64,000 nucleotides of DNA from Gnetum montanum (Eukaryota; Streptophyta; Gnetopsida; Gnetales; Gnetaceae): the NCBI GenBank assembly GCA_015680685.1, contig MNCI01004556.1:157791-221790 (forward strand). The letters run 5' to 3'. Under the pieces are notes generated by a model that made no database searches, had not been told where the DNA came from, and saw only the letters and a list, made by a program, of their open reading frames with translations. Positions 1 to 12,035 of this stretch are shown here, one piece after another (the stretch's first letter is position 1; each line of letters opens with the position of its first letter). The position numbers were made by a program, and so were the translations under genes.

Positions 1-83
1 TGTTCTTCCATCAAGAATGAATTTATAGGCCATGAAGTCAGTTACCATGAGAAATTAGAAAAATTGAGAGACCTAATGCTAAT

Positions 84-210
84 GCATAAAAAAATGTGTT
101 ACTAGATATGGAGACAACCTTGATGCATTAACTATCGCATAAAAATGCATTAGTGGATATGGAGGCCACCTTGATGTGTTAACTAATGCATAAAAATGCA
201 TTAATGCATA
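84..210. repeat. Short tandem repeat, ~52-bp unit, about 2.4 copies
   Basis: Units begin at 84, 137 and 188 with the shared start GCATAAAAATGCATTA and a shared middle (GATATGGAG..CACCTTGATG). Spacing is 53 then 51 bp. The third copy is partial. No coding potential is seen. The rest of 1-724 is AT-rich with nothing recognisable. Confidence 0.7.
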
Positions 211-724
211 ACACATGCAACATAAAGTAGTTTTTTTCTCTTTTAGGTTCATAAAAATGTTAAGATATCAAATATTAAGATTAAAAATCTCTTTGAATGT
301 TTTAAAAAATTAAAAATTAAAAACAAACAACTCTTCTAATTGGCTAAAATTTCTTAATCTTTCCTCTTATCTATAATCTTTTGTTAAGGAAATGGCTAAA
401 TGTGGTTCAAATATATATTACGTAAGATAATATATTTTGATCACTTAGTTATGCTTAGATAGTACATGGAGTTTGCAAATATGTTTGATACAAAAATTTT
501 GTATTTGTTTTATTAATTTTGTAAAATCATATGATTCAGTAATCTATACAAAACTATAGTTGCGCTTACATAAAATTAGCCTCCCTTTTATATTTGATTG
601 CAACAACTCAAAGATTGTATGAGGAAGTGATTATTGAAATTATAGAAAATAATTTAAAGATAAAACTTTAATTCCAAAGCAAAATTAGAGTTAAGCAAGT
701 GATATATTTATTGATGAAATGCAA

Positions 725-1850
725 GAATGATTGTGTAACGGAGAAGATAGTCATGTTATCAAAATTGAAACCCAAGCATTGAATCTTCTTTTATATGCAG
801 ATGATGCTGCCTTTATTTCCACTACTATAGAAGGTATACAAAATATGTTACAAATTTTGGAAAATTATTATCATTCATTTGGTCTTCAAGTAAATGTAGA
901 CAAAACCAAATTGATGATCTAGGGTATGGGAAATAACTATTATAACTTCCATTTTGGAGATACGAATGTGTAAATTGTAGATTCTTTTAAATATTTATCT
1001 CATTTATATTAACAATTACATGTAGGGGAAGTGCATCAAAGAAAAAATAGTAGGAGGTTTCAAGGCTCTATATGCTTTCAAAGATAAGTATAAGGATTTA
1101 GGCCTATGGGTTTAGAAGGTTAGAAATAAGTTTTTCAAATTTTCATCTATCTTACTGTATTGTATGGATACGTTGTTTGGGGACCTAGACTTGGTGCTAA
1201 ACTTTGACAAGATATTTAAAAAATGAAAGAAACTTTTTGTCTCGATGAGTTCAAGGTGAAGATGTAAATACCTTACTTAATGTTATTATGTGAATGTGAC
1301 TATTATCCTTAAAAGTAGAAGCCAATAATTCATTACATGCACTCATAGTTTGCATATCTCAAGGCAAGATAAATTCTCTAAAGTATTTCTTGAAGATTCA
1401 CAAGACACTGGATAGTATTTTTAGGGGATGCAATGACTAAGAAAATGGAATATCTCTTGGAAGAACCTGCATCAAAATCCTAAGGATGTTTGCCAACTAG
1501 CCAAGAAAAAGGTTCTAACACAAATGTGGACTAATGCGGAAGGCAAGAGACAATTTTACTTATAGCACATTAAATCTAATAAACTAGATGTAGAAGCTCA
1601 CTATCTCTTAGCTACTATTCCGATTGAGTATCGGAATGCTATTAGCAAGCTTCGCTTAAGTTTTCATCATCTTAGAATTGAAAGTAGAAGATAGATTCAC
1701 CTCCCTTAAGAAAAGTGCATTTGTAGATTGTGCATATCAGAAGCCTTTGAAGACATATGTTTCTTTCTTATGCTATGACTACACATTTGAGATAGCGTTA
1801 TAATGTTACAATAAAAGTCTGTATGATTTTTTTGATGTCTCCATTAGTAT
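725..1850 (+). mobile_element. Decayed LINE (non-LTR retrotransposon) RT and C-terminal fragment
   Basis: The open stretch 731-922 carries the RT catalytic box YADDAAFI at 794-817, followed by a thumb-like GLQVNVDKTK segment, as in plant LINE ORF2 proteins. Downstream, broken frames still read like the post-RT region (for example VGGFKALYAFK near 1050). A Cys-containing C-terminal segment lies near 1715-1760. Many stops and frameshifts show it is dead. The 5' end (endonuclease, first RT blocks) is absent. Boundaries are approximate. 1851-2091 holds nothing recognisable. Confidence 0.6.
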
Positions 1851-2096
1851 TTAGTCAATTTGTAGAGTCTATCTTTATTTTTCATGAAAATGAAATATCT
1901 ATTCAATAGATCCTATAGGTTTTTAAACATTATAAGTCTTCATTTCATTTCATAATCAAAGGGTCATTAACACAGATTTGAGTAGAAGGGTTTATCAAAT
2001 GCATCTTATAAAGCCATTATTAGAGATTGTAGAGGTTGAGATTAGGCCTTATGAATGTTATAAATGTGTTTCTTACCTTAATCTTCTAAATCACTT

Positions 2097-2881
2097 TGAT
2101 GAGTGGTGAGGTACCCCTAGTACCCCTACACTCAACCATACAAATACAAGTGTCTCATGCGCGATTCAGTCGAACTCCAAGGACTAAGTGCTTATGTGCC
2201 TTATGGAACACTTAAGGTTAATCAATCGCTATCTTCCCAAACTTACTTGGATTTTCACGGTTGTATGGTTAAGTAATTTTGAGGTATGTGATTTTTATAT
2301 CTTTTCTCTTTTTATGTCTTTACGCCAAGAGGGAAGGGTGAAGAGACTAAGTGACTAACTTTCATTAACTACTCATTAACTAAGTTCTAATTGTCCTAGC
2401 ACCAGTATCTATTCCCACTTACCGCACACACCCTGAACCAGTGCAATGCTGCTAGGATTACCAAACGCTACTCGTTACTTGGTTACCAAGCATTGCACAC
2501 ATGCTTGAAGCGGTTGTACTAAATGCACTTAACTAGGAGAGTCAAGGGTTGAGAGAGATTTAATTATCTAGGAAAGTATTTAAACATTTGATAATAATTA
2601 ATTCCTATTTAGCTTAGTCCACATGTTACAAGGTTTATCAGAAAGTTCATCTTTATTTCTATACACAAATGTGTGCTCAGGTATAATTTTCTCGAATAAA
2701 GATCCATTCACTTTGAGACTCCTACTGCAGGCACATGGAAATCATTCTAACTCTAGAATGGGAAAACTACTATAGTCTGGCTAAGGTCTAGATCTAGATG
2801 GATAAATAAGGAAAAGCCACTTCTTATTTATAGACATTGAGGTGGGCTATAATATCATGTACACGATATCACATCCCATCA
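2097..2881 (-). repeat. 3' LTR of S element 1
   Basis: 785 bp, closely similar to 8282-9089. On the minus strand it begins TGATGGGATG, has one degenerate GATATC-type palindrome (2851-2870), then a TATAAATAA box at about 2826-2834. It is shorter than the 5' LTR mainly because it has one palindrome rather than two. Confidence 0.92.
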
Positions 2882-2900
2882 TACCCCCATGACTGAATGA
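2882..2900 (-). other. Polypurine tract of S element 1
   Basis: On the minus strand the sequence CAGTCATGGGGGTA abuts the first base of the 3' LTR (TGATG). This is the expected site for plus-strand priming. The same sequence abuts the 3' LTR of S element 2 at 45917-45929. Confidence 0.75.
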
Positions 2901-5070
2901 AAACTCGTCCTTGAGTTCCTTACAAAATATTGGGAAGGTATGAGATTATTAAATAAAATGATACTAGTGGTGAATGGGATGACATGTGAATAGATCATCA
3001 TTACAATACATGACAAAAGTAGTGTTCATGACAACAAGAGTGAACACTATACACATTTGACATCTAGCCTTATTTGGCAGCTGAGAGAGAAGAGAGAAGA
3101 GAAAAGAAGAAATCTATTGTTGTCAACTTCAAGATTATGCCTTTCATTGTCCATCCATAAATGCACTATCAATCATGTTCCTTGCATAACTGCTTCAGCA
3201 CCAGTCCATTCCATGTGTTCCCTCCAGATCCAATCCATTGTTGTATGATTGCCATCTACACATACAACACAGTCTTATATTAGCAAGAGTAAATGAATCA
3301 TAATGCAGTTAATACCTTACCTTAGTGTAAGGTCCATTGGCTGAGTTGTGGTATGGCTAATGTGGATTTGGAGATATAATACTGGTGACTACTTGAGGTG
3401 TAGGGGTTAAGAGAAAATTGAAAAAATTGGACCAGGATCCCCATGATTGAGAGCGAACCTTTGGTAGCGATAGAATGGAAAAATATAAGGGACAAGAAAG
3501 ATGGAGAAAAAGAAACAACAAAAATCCTAATAAATTGGATGTCAAAGATGGAGATGAACAAAATAAAAGATGATTGCAGAAATGTTCAAGGGAAAGAAAT
3601 TAACAGATGTACCAAATAGGAATGCCAGTGGGTCCTCCCCAAAGCAGGCTCATGCCCTTAATGCCCTGACAATCCCACATTCAAAGAGTCCATAGGCTCT
3701 AGAAATGTCATTTGAAAGAAAGAGTTAAAGTCTTAACCACAAGAGTTTACTAAAGAGAAAACAATGCATCAACCAAGATATGGACTATTGATACAACTTG
3801 CAATGAGGTAAACAATGGAGAGAAAGATGGAGAGAAGAGAATGGAATGGAATCCCAAGAACAAGGTTGTGTAAAGTCCCTTGTGTATTTCATGGTTAATG
3901 TGACTTGATAGATCTCATTCCAAATCCAGCCTTAAACAAACCACATCTAGTGACTTCACATTAACACATTCAGCCAATCCATCCACTTGAATTCACAAAA
4001 ATGCTTCCGCTAGAAAGTCACCACCATTCCAATGAAACAAAAAAGGAGAAAGTAGGAAGCGAGAAGGGCCTTAGTTAGAGGGAACATGTTTATAGTTCCA
4101 TAACCAGTGCTTGTAGCCTGGACGATTATTTCATCTAAGGGATGTGCTTTGAATTCTCGCTTTTCACTTTCCACTTGTGTTTTTTTTTGTCTTTTTACGT
4201 GAGAACCACACCATGCAAAGACTTTTTATTTTTATTGGCTCAGCTTCCCGATAATGGAGCAACATCAAAATGGTAAGGAAAACCCAAGAAGAAAAAATTT
4301 AAGCACCCAAGAGAATGGCCAACACAAATGCATCAAATCCCCTTGAAGTCACACCATTTTCAATCCTTGAGTCCTTCCTTAGTTTGAGAAATGCCCAGTC
4401 ACTGATTCGTTGATAGTTCTTATTATTAAGAAAGGGATTGTACATTTCCAAGCCAAGAGAGACCATAGAACTTTATGGATGCATGGATGATGTGGACTCA
4501 TTGCCTATTATATCAAAAGAACCATACCTTAGTATCAACATTATAACTCAAAGGTAAAAACCAAACATTAGTAATCAATGGAATACAGTTCATACCATCT
4601 TTAGGAGCACTTATTAGGTGAAAAACTTAACAAAATAGATAAACACACAAATAAATGAAGAAGTATGAATGATGTTGCAAAAAAATAATAATAAAAGTTA
4701 AAGAAATTTATAAAATAAAAATGTGTAAAACAAAAACTTAAAAAAGGAACTGAGGGCCTCAAATGATCAGCATAGGTGGCTATCTCCCCCATGACTGAAT
4801 TGAAAGGGAGAGATCTAAAATAATGAGCATTTTTTTGAATTTTTTAGAAGTGTTCAACTTCTCCCAATTGATGTTTTTAGGTTAAGGGTTGGAAGTTGGC
4901 AACGATCTTACTCCAGTGCATCTATGCTTTCGATGTGAGCGTAAGTTGTTCCCCCCAGTTAGCTCCATGCATGTTGGTAAGTTGCTCTTTGGATCAGCTA
5001 TCAATCACGGGGTGCCTTTTTGTTGTGTGGTTGCTACATACAGGCACTTGTGTATGTTAATTTCTTATGC
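2901..5070 (-). other. 3' non-coding region of S element 1
   Basis: About 2.2 kb between protease and polypurine tract with no sustained reading frame. It is conserved in content with 37760-39431 (element 2) and 16700-18240 (element 6). Shared landmarks include a GTCCTCCCCAAAGCAGG block (3633-3650 here, reverse strand in element 2) and a T-rich stretch near 4620-4760. An internal copy of the ATGGGGGA purine motif lies at about 4785-4798. Short frames here have no family resemblance. Confidence 0.7.
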
Positions 5071-5073
5071 ACA

Positions 5074-5490
5074 CTAGTTGCATGTAGGCAATGTTGAGCA
5101 TTCCTGTACACAATCACCCTTTATATCACTGTATGTGATGCATGGAACTTTTTTCTTCTCGATCTTCCCATAAGTTTTTTCCTTAGATATTTCCAGGGAA
5201 AGATCGTAGATTCCTAGGCATGCGTTTATGGTACTTAGGCATGTCCTTCCCATTATTATTGGGATGTCCCCTTTGTCATTATTTACTTGGATCACTAGGA
5301 AATCAGCTAGGTATGACCCCCCATATATAGTGGTAACAACGTCCTCCAGCAATCCCAAAGAAACGACGATGGATTGGTTAGCCAAATTTAAGTGAATATT
5401 GCTCTTCTTTAGTGGAGGCAGGTTCTAGGCTTTATACATCTCCTATGATATTAAGTTGACTCTAGAACTTGAGTCGAGAAGAGCTTTACG
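5074..5490 (-). pseudogene. Aspartic protease remnant of S element 1
   Basis: The open frame 5074-5385 (103 codons) contains ADFLVIQVNNDKGDIPIIMG followed by RTCLSTINA. This is the flap-to-ILGR part of plant gypsy (Athila-like) proteases. Just upstream in sense (about 5455-5475) the catalytic loop reads LLDSSSRVNLIS. In element 2 the same loop is LLDSGSRVNLIS, so the essential Gly of D-S/T-G is Ser here. A stop also separates the two halves. The protease is therefore inactive. Confidence 0.75.
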
Positions 5491-6192
5491 AGGTTCATTC
5501 CTAGCGACTTGGAGGTAGATTAAGGGACTTTCGGTGTCAAAGAATTTCCTAGGAAGGTGGCCCTCCTTGATCTAGTTAGTGACGGTATGTGTTAACATAA
5601 CTGTGTGCGTTGAGCTCTATTTTTGTTTTGAAGGGAGCTCCAAAGCCTTATTTGATAGAGGAGCGTTTAGAGAATCAACCTCTTGTGGTTGTGAGAGCTT
5701 GGTTGGACTGTTGGTTCTAAAGAAAGGTCTTCTCTTTGTACGATTGTCAGAACCAGCAGTGGGTTGAAGGTTTATAGCTCTTGTAGTATTATGTTGCTAT
5801 GGTTGAGTGGGGAGTTCCCCTTGCATTGCTGGAGTGGTTGGTAATGGAGCTATCAGTGTGAGAGTGACGGATGGATTCGAAGGATGGTATATATGTCGTG
5901 TGTCTCTCCTAGGAGAAGGAGTCCTATAATACTCCTAAGCTTGGTAGTGACGTTGTGGAGTAACGTGACCAATAGAGTCACTTGGAGAGATTGGCTACTA
6001 CATGTAATAGCCATATGGATCCAATTACCTGTAAGGGTATTGTTGCCTTGGCAGTGGCATCCCCCATGACTATGGGTATTGCCACTGTTGGTGTTGCTCA
6101 ATAGGTTGTGGTGGAGTTCCACTTGGATAATACATTAAAGGTTGGTGGAACTGCCTTGGGTTACCTTGGGGATAAGGTAACCTTTGAGGTGC

Positions 6193-7230
6193 TTACCATT
6201 TGTTAAGTCTTGGGTTGAGTGCATACACCCCAGACTCTTGTAGATGTGAGATTATTGGGCAACATCCCTTAGGATGGTCATATTGGCATATCTCACATCC
6301 ACCATCATTGTCTATATTAGAATTCACAACCTCTCTGGTGATAGCCATTTTACCCTTACCTTTGTTACGTGCATGGTCCAAATCCCTCTTTTTCTTTTTA
6401 TCATAGTCACTACTTCGCTCCTTAGACTCCTCTACAATTTTCAGAAAGGTTTCAAGTCTACTATCTAAGGAGATCCACATTTGGTCTACCTTTGTCGACA
6501 TTTCTATTGTTAATTTTTGGAGCAGCAAGGTTTTTCTATTCACCATCTCCTCGAGTGGTGACTCTTCCTCCTCCTCACAGAATCTCACTCCCCTTTTTCA
6601 AAGGGAAGGATCATGGTTGAACTCTTTCGCACTTTCTCTCTTACGTAGCTCCCCTTCTTCCTCAGCTACTTGCTCTAGTAATCTATGAATTTGATGGGAC
6701 CTAAGCTCTGATAATCTCCCTTGGGCATATGTTCCAAGGGTTCTCCTGGTTTCATGCCTAAGTCCATCTACAAGATGGCGTAGTTGATCTTGTTGCGAGT
6801 AACCATGGCCTGGGCAACGATGTAACAGTGCATAATAACGGTCCATGGTAGCATCCAAGGATTCATGATTTCCCTGCTTCCATCCTTGGATTTTTTTTCA
6901 CAGGTTGAACACTTGGGATTATGTTTGATATTTATCATTAAACAGTTCTAGCATCATACTCCACCTCCTAATGGTTTCCAGTTCTAAGGACCGGTACTAG
7001 CTTTCCGCTTCCTTTACTAGTGTCCTTGGAAACAACTTTAATTTTTGCCACTCGTTCTCAATGTTCTGCAAGGCACATACATCGTGAAATCCCTATAGAT
7101 GGTTTTGAGGATTAGAATTGTATCCCCCCTCAAATCGTGGGATATTATTCATGTCTAATCTCTTGATCCTACTATCTTTCTGGTGCCGTGTAGGAATTCT
7201 CATAGCCTTCGTTATGTCTAACATGCTTCG
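6193..7230 (-). pseudogene. Gag core and zinc-knuckle region of S element 1
   Basis: Two open frames (6598-6858 and 6193-6588) plus broken sequence upstream encode a plant Ty3/gypsy gag. Features are an alpha-helical domain (MDATMDRYYALLHRCPGHGY, then HLVDGLRHETRRTLG), a charged coiled-coil-like stretch, and the Cys-His motif CEICQYDHPKGCC. The motif spacing is C-X2-C-X3-H-X4-C, one residue shorter than the usual retroviral knuckle. Similar sequences occur in S elements 2 and 3. The frame is interrupted at about 6590 and upstream of 6858. Confidence 0.8.
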
Positions 7231-7518
7231 GGTTGCGACTAGAGGTTCTTTGTGGTCATTTCATTCATAACTTCTATGATGTCTACACGGTTCCCTACTC
7301 TCCCTTCTTCCATGCCTTAATTCCTTTAAGTGCCCTTGTCCTCGCTCTTGACACTCTCGTTGAGGTTTCTCACTCTATTTACCTTTATCCTCACGGTTAG
7401 GTTCCTTATGACTGCGCCCTGATACTAAAGGAGAGGGTGAATGTGATGATGAAGATGAAGAAGAAGGAAAACCATCATCATGATTATGTTTCCTACCTTC
7501 TCTTTGGTGGTCCCGGCC

Positions 7519-8136
7519 TCAATCATGATGACAATCAGAATGTCCATCCTTATCATATGTTTGTGTTCCCTCGTTGAACACTTGGTGTTTGTGGGGATTA
7601 GAACTAGGGTTGTGAATCGTGGAGTGAAGGTTCTGATACATCACCTCCTCACCATCGTGAGAAGGGGGGACATCGTTTTGTGAAGAACCTATTGAAATAT
7701 GTTCACCACCCTCAATTTTGCTTATGATAGGAAAAGCATTATGGGGCCCCTTGCCCTTCAACGATGTATATTATCTCTCCTGTCATAAGTCCCTTTGATG
7801 TTGTGCTTTTGTGGGTTAGTAATCCCTTGTGTCAAAACTACATACAATGTACTTTGCATATAACTATGACATGCCTATTCATGCAAGAGCATGAAGGAGC
7901 ATGTTGGGGACTACTCGATTTGGAGGCAACACTATGTTACCCTCCAAGTCTCTCCAATGCAATTTTTCATCTTGATGGAGAATAAAGGTAAAGTCAGGTA
8001 CATATTCATCGTGATGAATATATACGACTCGGAACTGTCGGGAAACTAGCAGATCTGGGTTACTTGTGTTGTACCGCCGACTGTCTCTAGTGTTGTTCCT
8101 AGGCGGTGAAGTGCTTTTGTGCGAAGAAGAAGACAT
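7519..8136 (-). pseudogene. Gag N-terminal part of S element 1
   Basis: The frame 7879-8136 (85 codons) starts MSSSSHKSTSPPRNNTRDSR and contains VVYIHHDEYVPDFTFILHQD. It matches 34583-34864 in S element 2 almost residue for residue. 7519-7761 continues the protein after a frame break with a hydrophilic segment. It lies shortly after the primer site, as expected for the start of gag. Function beyond gag is unknown. Confidence 0.75.
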
Positions 8137-8262
8137 TTTTGTCTTATTCGGTGTGTCATTTACCGTTATCTTATTTTTTCTTGATTAACCCTAAGGGTTT
8201 GTTTAAGCTTCCCAACGATGTGGATGATATCCTATGTTCTACATAGCACACAAACAACTAAG

Positions 8263-8281
8263 TCCCTGGCAACGATGCTAA
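8263..8281 (-). other. Primer binding site, tRNA-Asp type (decayed)
   Basis: On the minus strand TTAGCATCGTTGCCAGGGA directly follows the 5' LTR. Plant tRNA-Asp(GTC) would pair with TGGCGCCGTTGCCGGGGA. The differences are mostly C-to-T or G-to-A, as expected from deamination of methylated cytosine. The other S copies show the same site. Confidence 0.7.
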
Positions 8282-9089
8282 TGATGAGTGACGAGGTACC
8301 CCTACACTCAACTATACGAATACAAGCATCTCACACATGACCTAGTCAAACTCCAAGGACTAAGTTCTTACGCCTTATGGAACACTTAAGGTTAATCAAT
8401 CGCTATCTTCCCAAACTTACTTGTATTATCATGGTTGTATGGTTAAGTAATTTTGAGGTATGTGATTTTTATATCTTTTCTCTTTTTATGTCTTTATGCC
8501 AAGAGGGAAGGGTGAAGAGAATAAGTGACTAACTTTCATTAACTACTCATTAACTAAGTTCTAATTGTCCTAGCACCAGTATCCGTTCCCACTTGCCACA
8601 CACACCCTGAACCAGTGCAACGTTGCTAGGATTACCAAACTCTACTTGTTATTGGGTTACCAAGCATTGCACACGTGCTCGAAGCGGTTTTACTAAATGC
8701 ACTTAACTAGGAGAGTCAAGGGTTGAGAGAGATTTAATTATCTAGGAAATTTTTTAAACATTTAACAATAATTAATTCCTATTTAGCTTAGTCCAGATGC
8801 TGCAAGGTTTATCAGAAAGTTCATCTTTATTTCCGTACATAAATGTGTGCTTAGGTACAATTTGCTCGAATAAAGATCTATTCACTTTGAGACTCCTACT
8901 GCAGGCACATGGAAATTATTCTAACTCTAGAATGGGAAAATTGCTATAGTTTGGCTAAGGTCTAAATCTAGATGGATAAACAAGGGAAAGATGCTTCTTA
9001 TTTATAGACATTGTGGCGGGCTACGATATTGTGTATGCGATATCGCAGGGCAGGACATGATATCGCAGACACAATATCATGTCCCATCA
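8282..9089 (-). repeat. 5' LTR of S element 1
   Basis: 808 bp, TGATG...CATCA. In sense it carries two palindrome units (9025-9044 and 9059-9078) upstream of a TATAAATAA box (about 8999-9007), then the R-U5 region. It drives element transcription toward lower coordinates. Confidence 0.92.
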
Positions 9090-9094
9090 CACTT

Positions 9095-9879
9095 TTATTA
9101 TTATAATAAAGGAATGGCCCAATTTGAAGGAAAGGATCAAATACTTTAAACACTAATGGGAGGAATATTTCATGAGAAATATTTTACAAAGAAAAAATAA
9201 TAATGAAGATGGTGTTCTTTTAGGGAAAAGCCCCTCTCATTAGGCATTGACCAAATAATTCCTTTCTAAAGAAAAATTTTTAAAAATCAATTATTTAGTA
9301 GTAGATTTGCCAAACCATCACATGAAAAGTGAAGCAATCTTAAACTGAAATTAAGTACATATAATAATTTGAAGGAAATAAGATGATGTTCACCTTTGGT
9401 TTAGAGGATCTCACTTTCAAAATTCATTTCATTTATAGATAATACTTAAATTAATTGTTTTTTTACCTCTTGATTCAAAAAAATTCAATCATAAATAATG
9501 GAATTTACACTGAGGTAGATTAGATCTCTTTTTAACTAATTTTTCAATAATAAGATTTGATTCATAAAATGCCTATGATCTTTTTGATCTAGAAATTTTT
9601 TCTTCAATTATGATGATATGCTTGATATTATTGATTTACAAGAGATTAAATTTTTTTAAAGAAAATGAAATTTGCTTCAAAATTTATTATATCTAAATAG
9701 TTTTGTATTTTTATGAAACTTACAAATATCAAAAGCAAGATATGTAAAGACATTGATTATCTCAAATACATCAATGAGGTAGATGAATGAATTCTAGTAA
9801 AAGATAATAAAATTTTGGATAAGGAAAAATTTATTTCTAAGAATTATTAGATAAATAATTCCAAGAAAATACTTTTAAG
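9095..9879. other. AT-rich interval without recognised gene
   Basis: Roughly 785 bp of AT-rich sequence with no open frame of note, no terminal repeats and no RNA gene signature. It may be the decayed 5' part of the LINE that follows. Confidence 0.5.
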
Positions 9880-10993
9880 GAGAAGAACAAAATTTTGATT
9901 TGGTCAATGAATTTTCTTTCTTTAAGATGAAAAATAGAAAAGTTGTTTGACCAAATAACATTCTTATAGAATCTTAAAAAGAATAGGAAAATATAAGAGC
10001 TTAATAGTTAATATAATTATTTAAAAAAATTTTGAAAGCTAAAGAAATCTCTAGAAATTAAAGAAAATATTGTTGTTTTCAAGAAGGAGATGTACAAAAT
10101 TGTGCAAACTATAGAAGAACTAGCTAATTAGCTATAATATTAAGCTTTAGAGAGAGTCATAAATCAACATCTAACACTTGAATCAACTAGATTAGAAAAT
10201 CATTTTGGGTTTATGCTAGAGATATCTACTATAAAGGCTATTTTCTTGGTACACTAATTAAAGGAGAAATTTTAAAAATGTATAAAAAAATTTATACATG
10301 ATCTTCATTGATTTAGAAAAAGCATACAATAGAGTGTCTATAGATATCATTTTGTGGACCTCATGAAGGAAAAATATCTCTAATAAATATATTAAATTAA
10401 TTTAAGACATGTATGAAGGTTTTACCATTAGAGTTACCATAGCTTGTGGAATCACATTTTGTTTTTAAGTTATAGTAGGTCTACATTAAGGCTTTGCATT
10501 TAGTCAATATTTATTTGCTATTATTATGAATAAATTAATAAAGAAAAGACATGATATAATTCCTTGGTGTATGCTATTTGGAAATAATATTGTGTTAATA
10601 GATAAAAGTCTACAAACTATTACTTTTAAATGGAAAAGTAGACATATGTTCTAGAATTACAAGGTTTAAAAGTTAGTAGAAGGAAGATAAAATATATGGA
10701 ATATAATTTTAGTTAAAACATAAATAGTGGTAAAATATAAGTGATTATGCAAGGCCAAAAAGTCCCTCACTACAGATAATTCTACTATCTAGGATCAATG
10801 CTCTAATCAAATAGTCAATTTGATAAAGATATAAGAAATAGGATTGAGGTAGGATGATCAAAATAAAGTTAGGCTAGTGTTGTTTTATTAAATAAAAGAA
10901 TCTCAATAAAACTAAATCAAAAATTTTATAGGATAGTAATCAAGCGCACTATATTTTATGGTGTTAAATGTTGGGAAATACAAAATTGGCATG
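9880..10993 (+). mobile_element. LINE Y: decayed reverse transcriptase fragment
   Basis: No long frame survives, but the RT order is readable: RVINQHLTLESTRLENHFGF near 10150-10210, KAYNRVS (from KAYDRV) near 10320, GLHQGFAFSQYLFAIIMNKL near 10478-10540, and ILYGVKCWEIQ near 10950. The GLHQG..S.YLF form is the common plant LINE type. The catalytic YADD-like box is degraded (MLFGNNIVLID). S element 6 cuts it off at 10993, with presumed TSD GCATG at 10989-10993. The matching right-hand TSD was not found. Confidence 0.65.
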
Positions 10994-11555
10994 TGATGAA
11001 TCATTAGTTGACTGAGATATAGTAGATGCTACCTGGCATCTATGTTGTAGCATCCCTGTCGATGTGTCTCAGTTGGCTACTACATTATAAATGCTACATC
11101 ACATCTACGATGTTGTAGATGTGATATCACAACTACATCAATGGATATGCATCGACACAACCTTGTCAATGTGTTCCCATCAATGCACTCTCATTAACAC
11201 ATGTGTTGACATGTACGTGTTGATGCAGTGTCTATTTTTGCCTATAAATACGCATGCACCCATCGTGTATTTGGCATTCTTTTGTTAATAGAGTAGCTGA
11301 ACCCTTGCAATTTTATTCCTTAGTCTTAGAGAATAGTCAATGAGTGCCCATAATGTAGATCTAAGTCATTTGTACTGTTGGCGACCGTTTGGGATGCGAC
11401 CGCCAACGAGTGTTCTCGAACAGGATTTAGGTGCTTGCTGGTCTCTAGCAACACCAAGGCCCAGATACCTCCAAATAGACTCAGTAGTTAATGTGAGTAT
11501 GTGTCTGTGCTGTTGTGAAAAATGAAATGATTGGGTTGTGTGTAAAACTATAAAT

Positions 11556-12035
11556 NNNNNNNNNNNNNNNNNNNNNNNNNNNNNNNNNNNNNNNNNNNNN
11601 NNNNNNNNNNNNNNNNNNNNNNNNNNNNNNNNNNNNNNNNNNNNNNNNNNNNNNNNNNNNNNNNNNNNNNNNNNNNNNNNNNNNNNNNNNNNNNNNNNNN
11701 NNNNNNNNNNNNNNNNNNNNNNNNNNNNNNNNNNNNNNNNNNNNNNNNNNNNNNNNNNNNNNNNNNNNNNNNNNNNNNNNNNNNNNNNNNNNNNNNNNNN
11801 NNNNNNNNNNNNNNNNNNNNNNNNNNNNNNNNNNNNNNNNNNNNNNNNNNNNNNNNNNNNNNNNNNNNNNNNNNNNNNNNNNNNNNNNNNNNNNNNNNNN
11901 NNNNNNNNNNNNNNNNNNNNNNNNNNNNNNNNNNNNNNNNNNNNNNNNNNNNNNNNNNNNNNNNNNNNNNNNNNNNNNNNNNNNNNNNNNNNNNNNNNNN
12001 NNNNNNNNNNNNNNNNNNNNNNNNNNNNNNNNNNN
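11556..12035. other. Assembly gap (480 N)
   Basis: Run of N inside solo LTR A. Reading frames that cross it are artefacts. Confidence 0.99.

Larger units (their letters stand above)
2097..9089 (-). mobile_element. Family S element 1: complete non-autonomous gypsy-type LTR retrotransposon
   Basis: Two LTRs (2097-2881 and 8282-9089) in the same orientation, each TGATG...CATCA, are flanked by the 5-bp TSD CACTT (2092-2096 and 9090-9094). Gag and protease remnants read on the minus strand, so the 5' LTR is the right-hand one. Order in sense: 5' LTR, primer site, gag, zinc knuckle, aspartic protease, about 2 kb without coding, polypurine tract, 3' LTR. The interior (5.4 kb) has no RT, RNase H or integrase, so mobilisation would need another element in trans. 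This organisation resembles gag-only plant elements (TR-GAG) and Athila-related non-autonomous elements. Stops and frameshifts make this copy dead. Confidence 0.92.
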
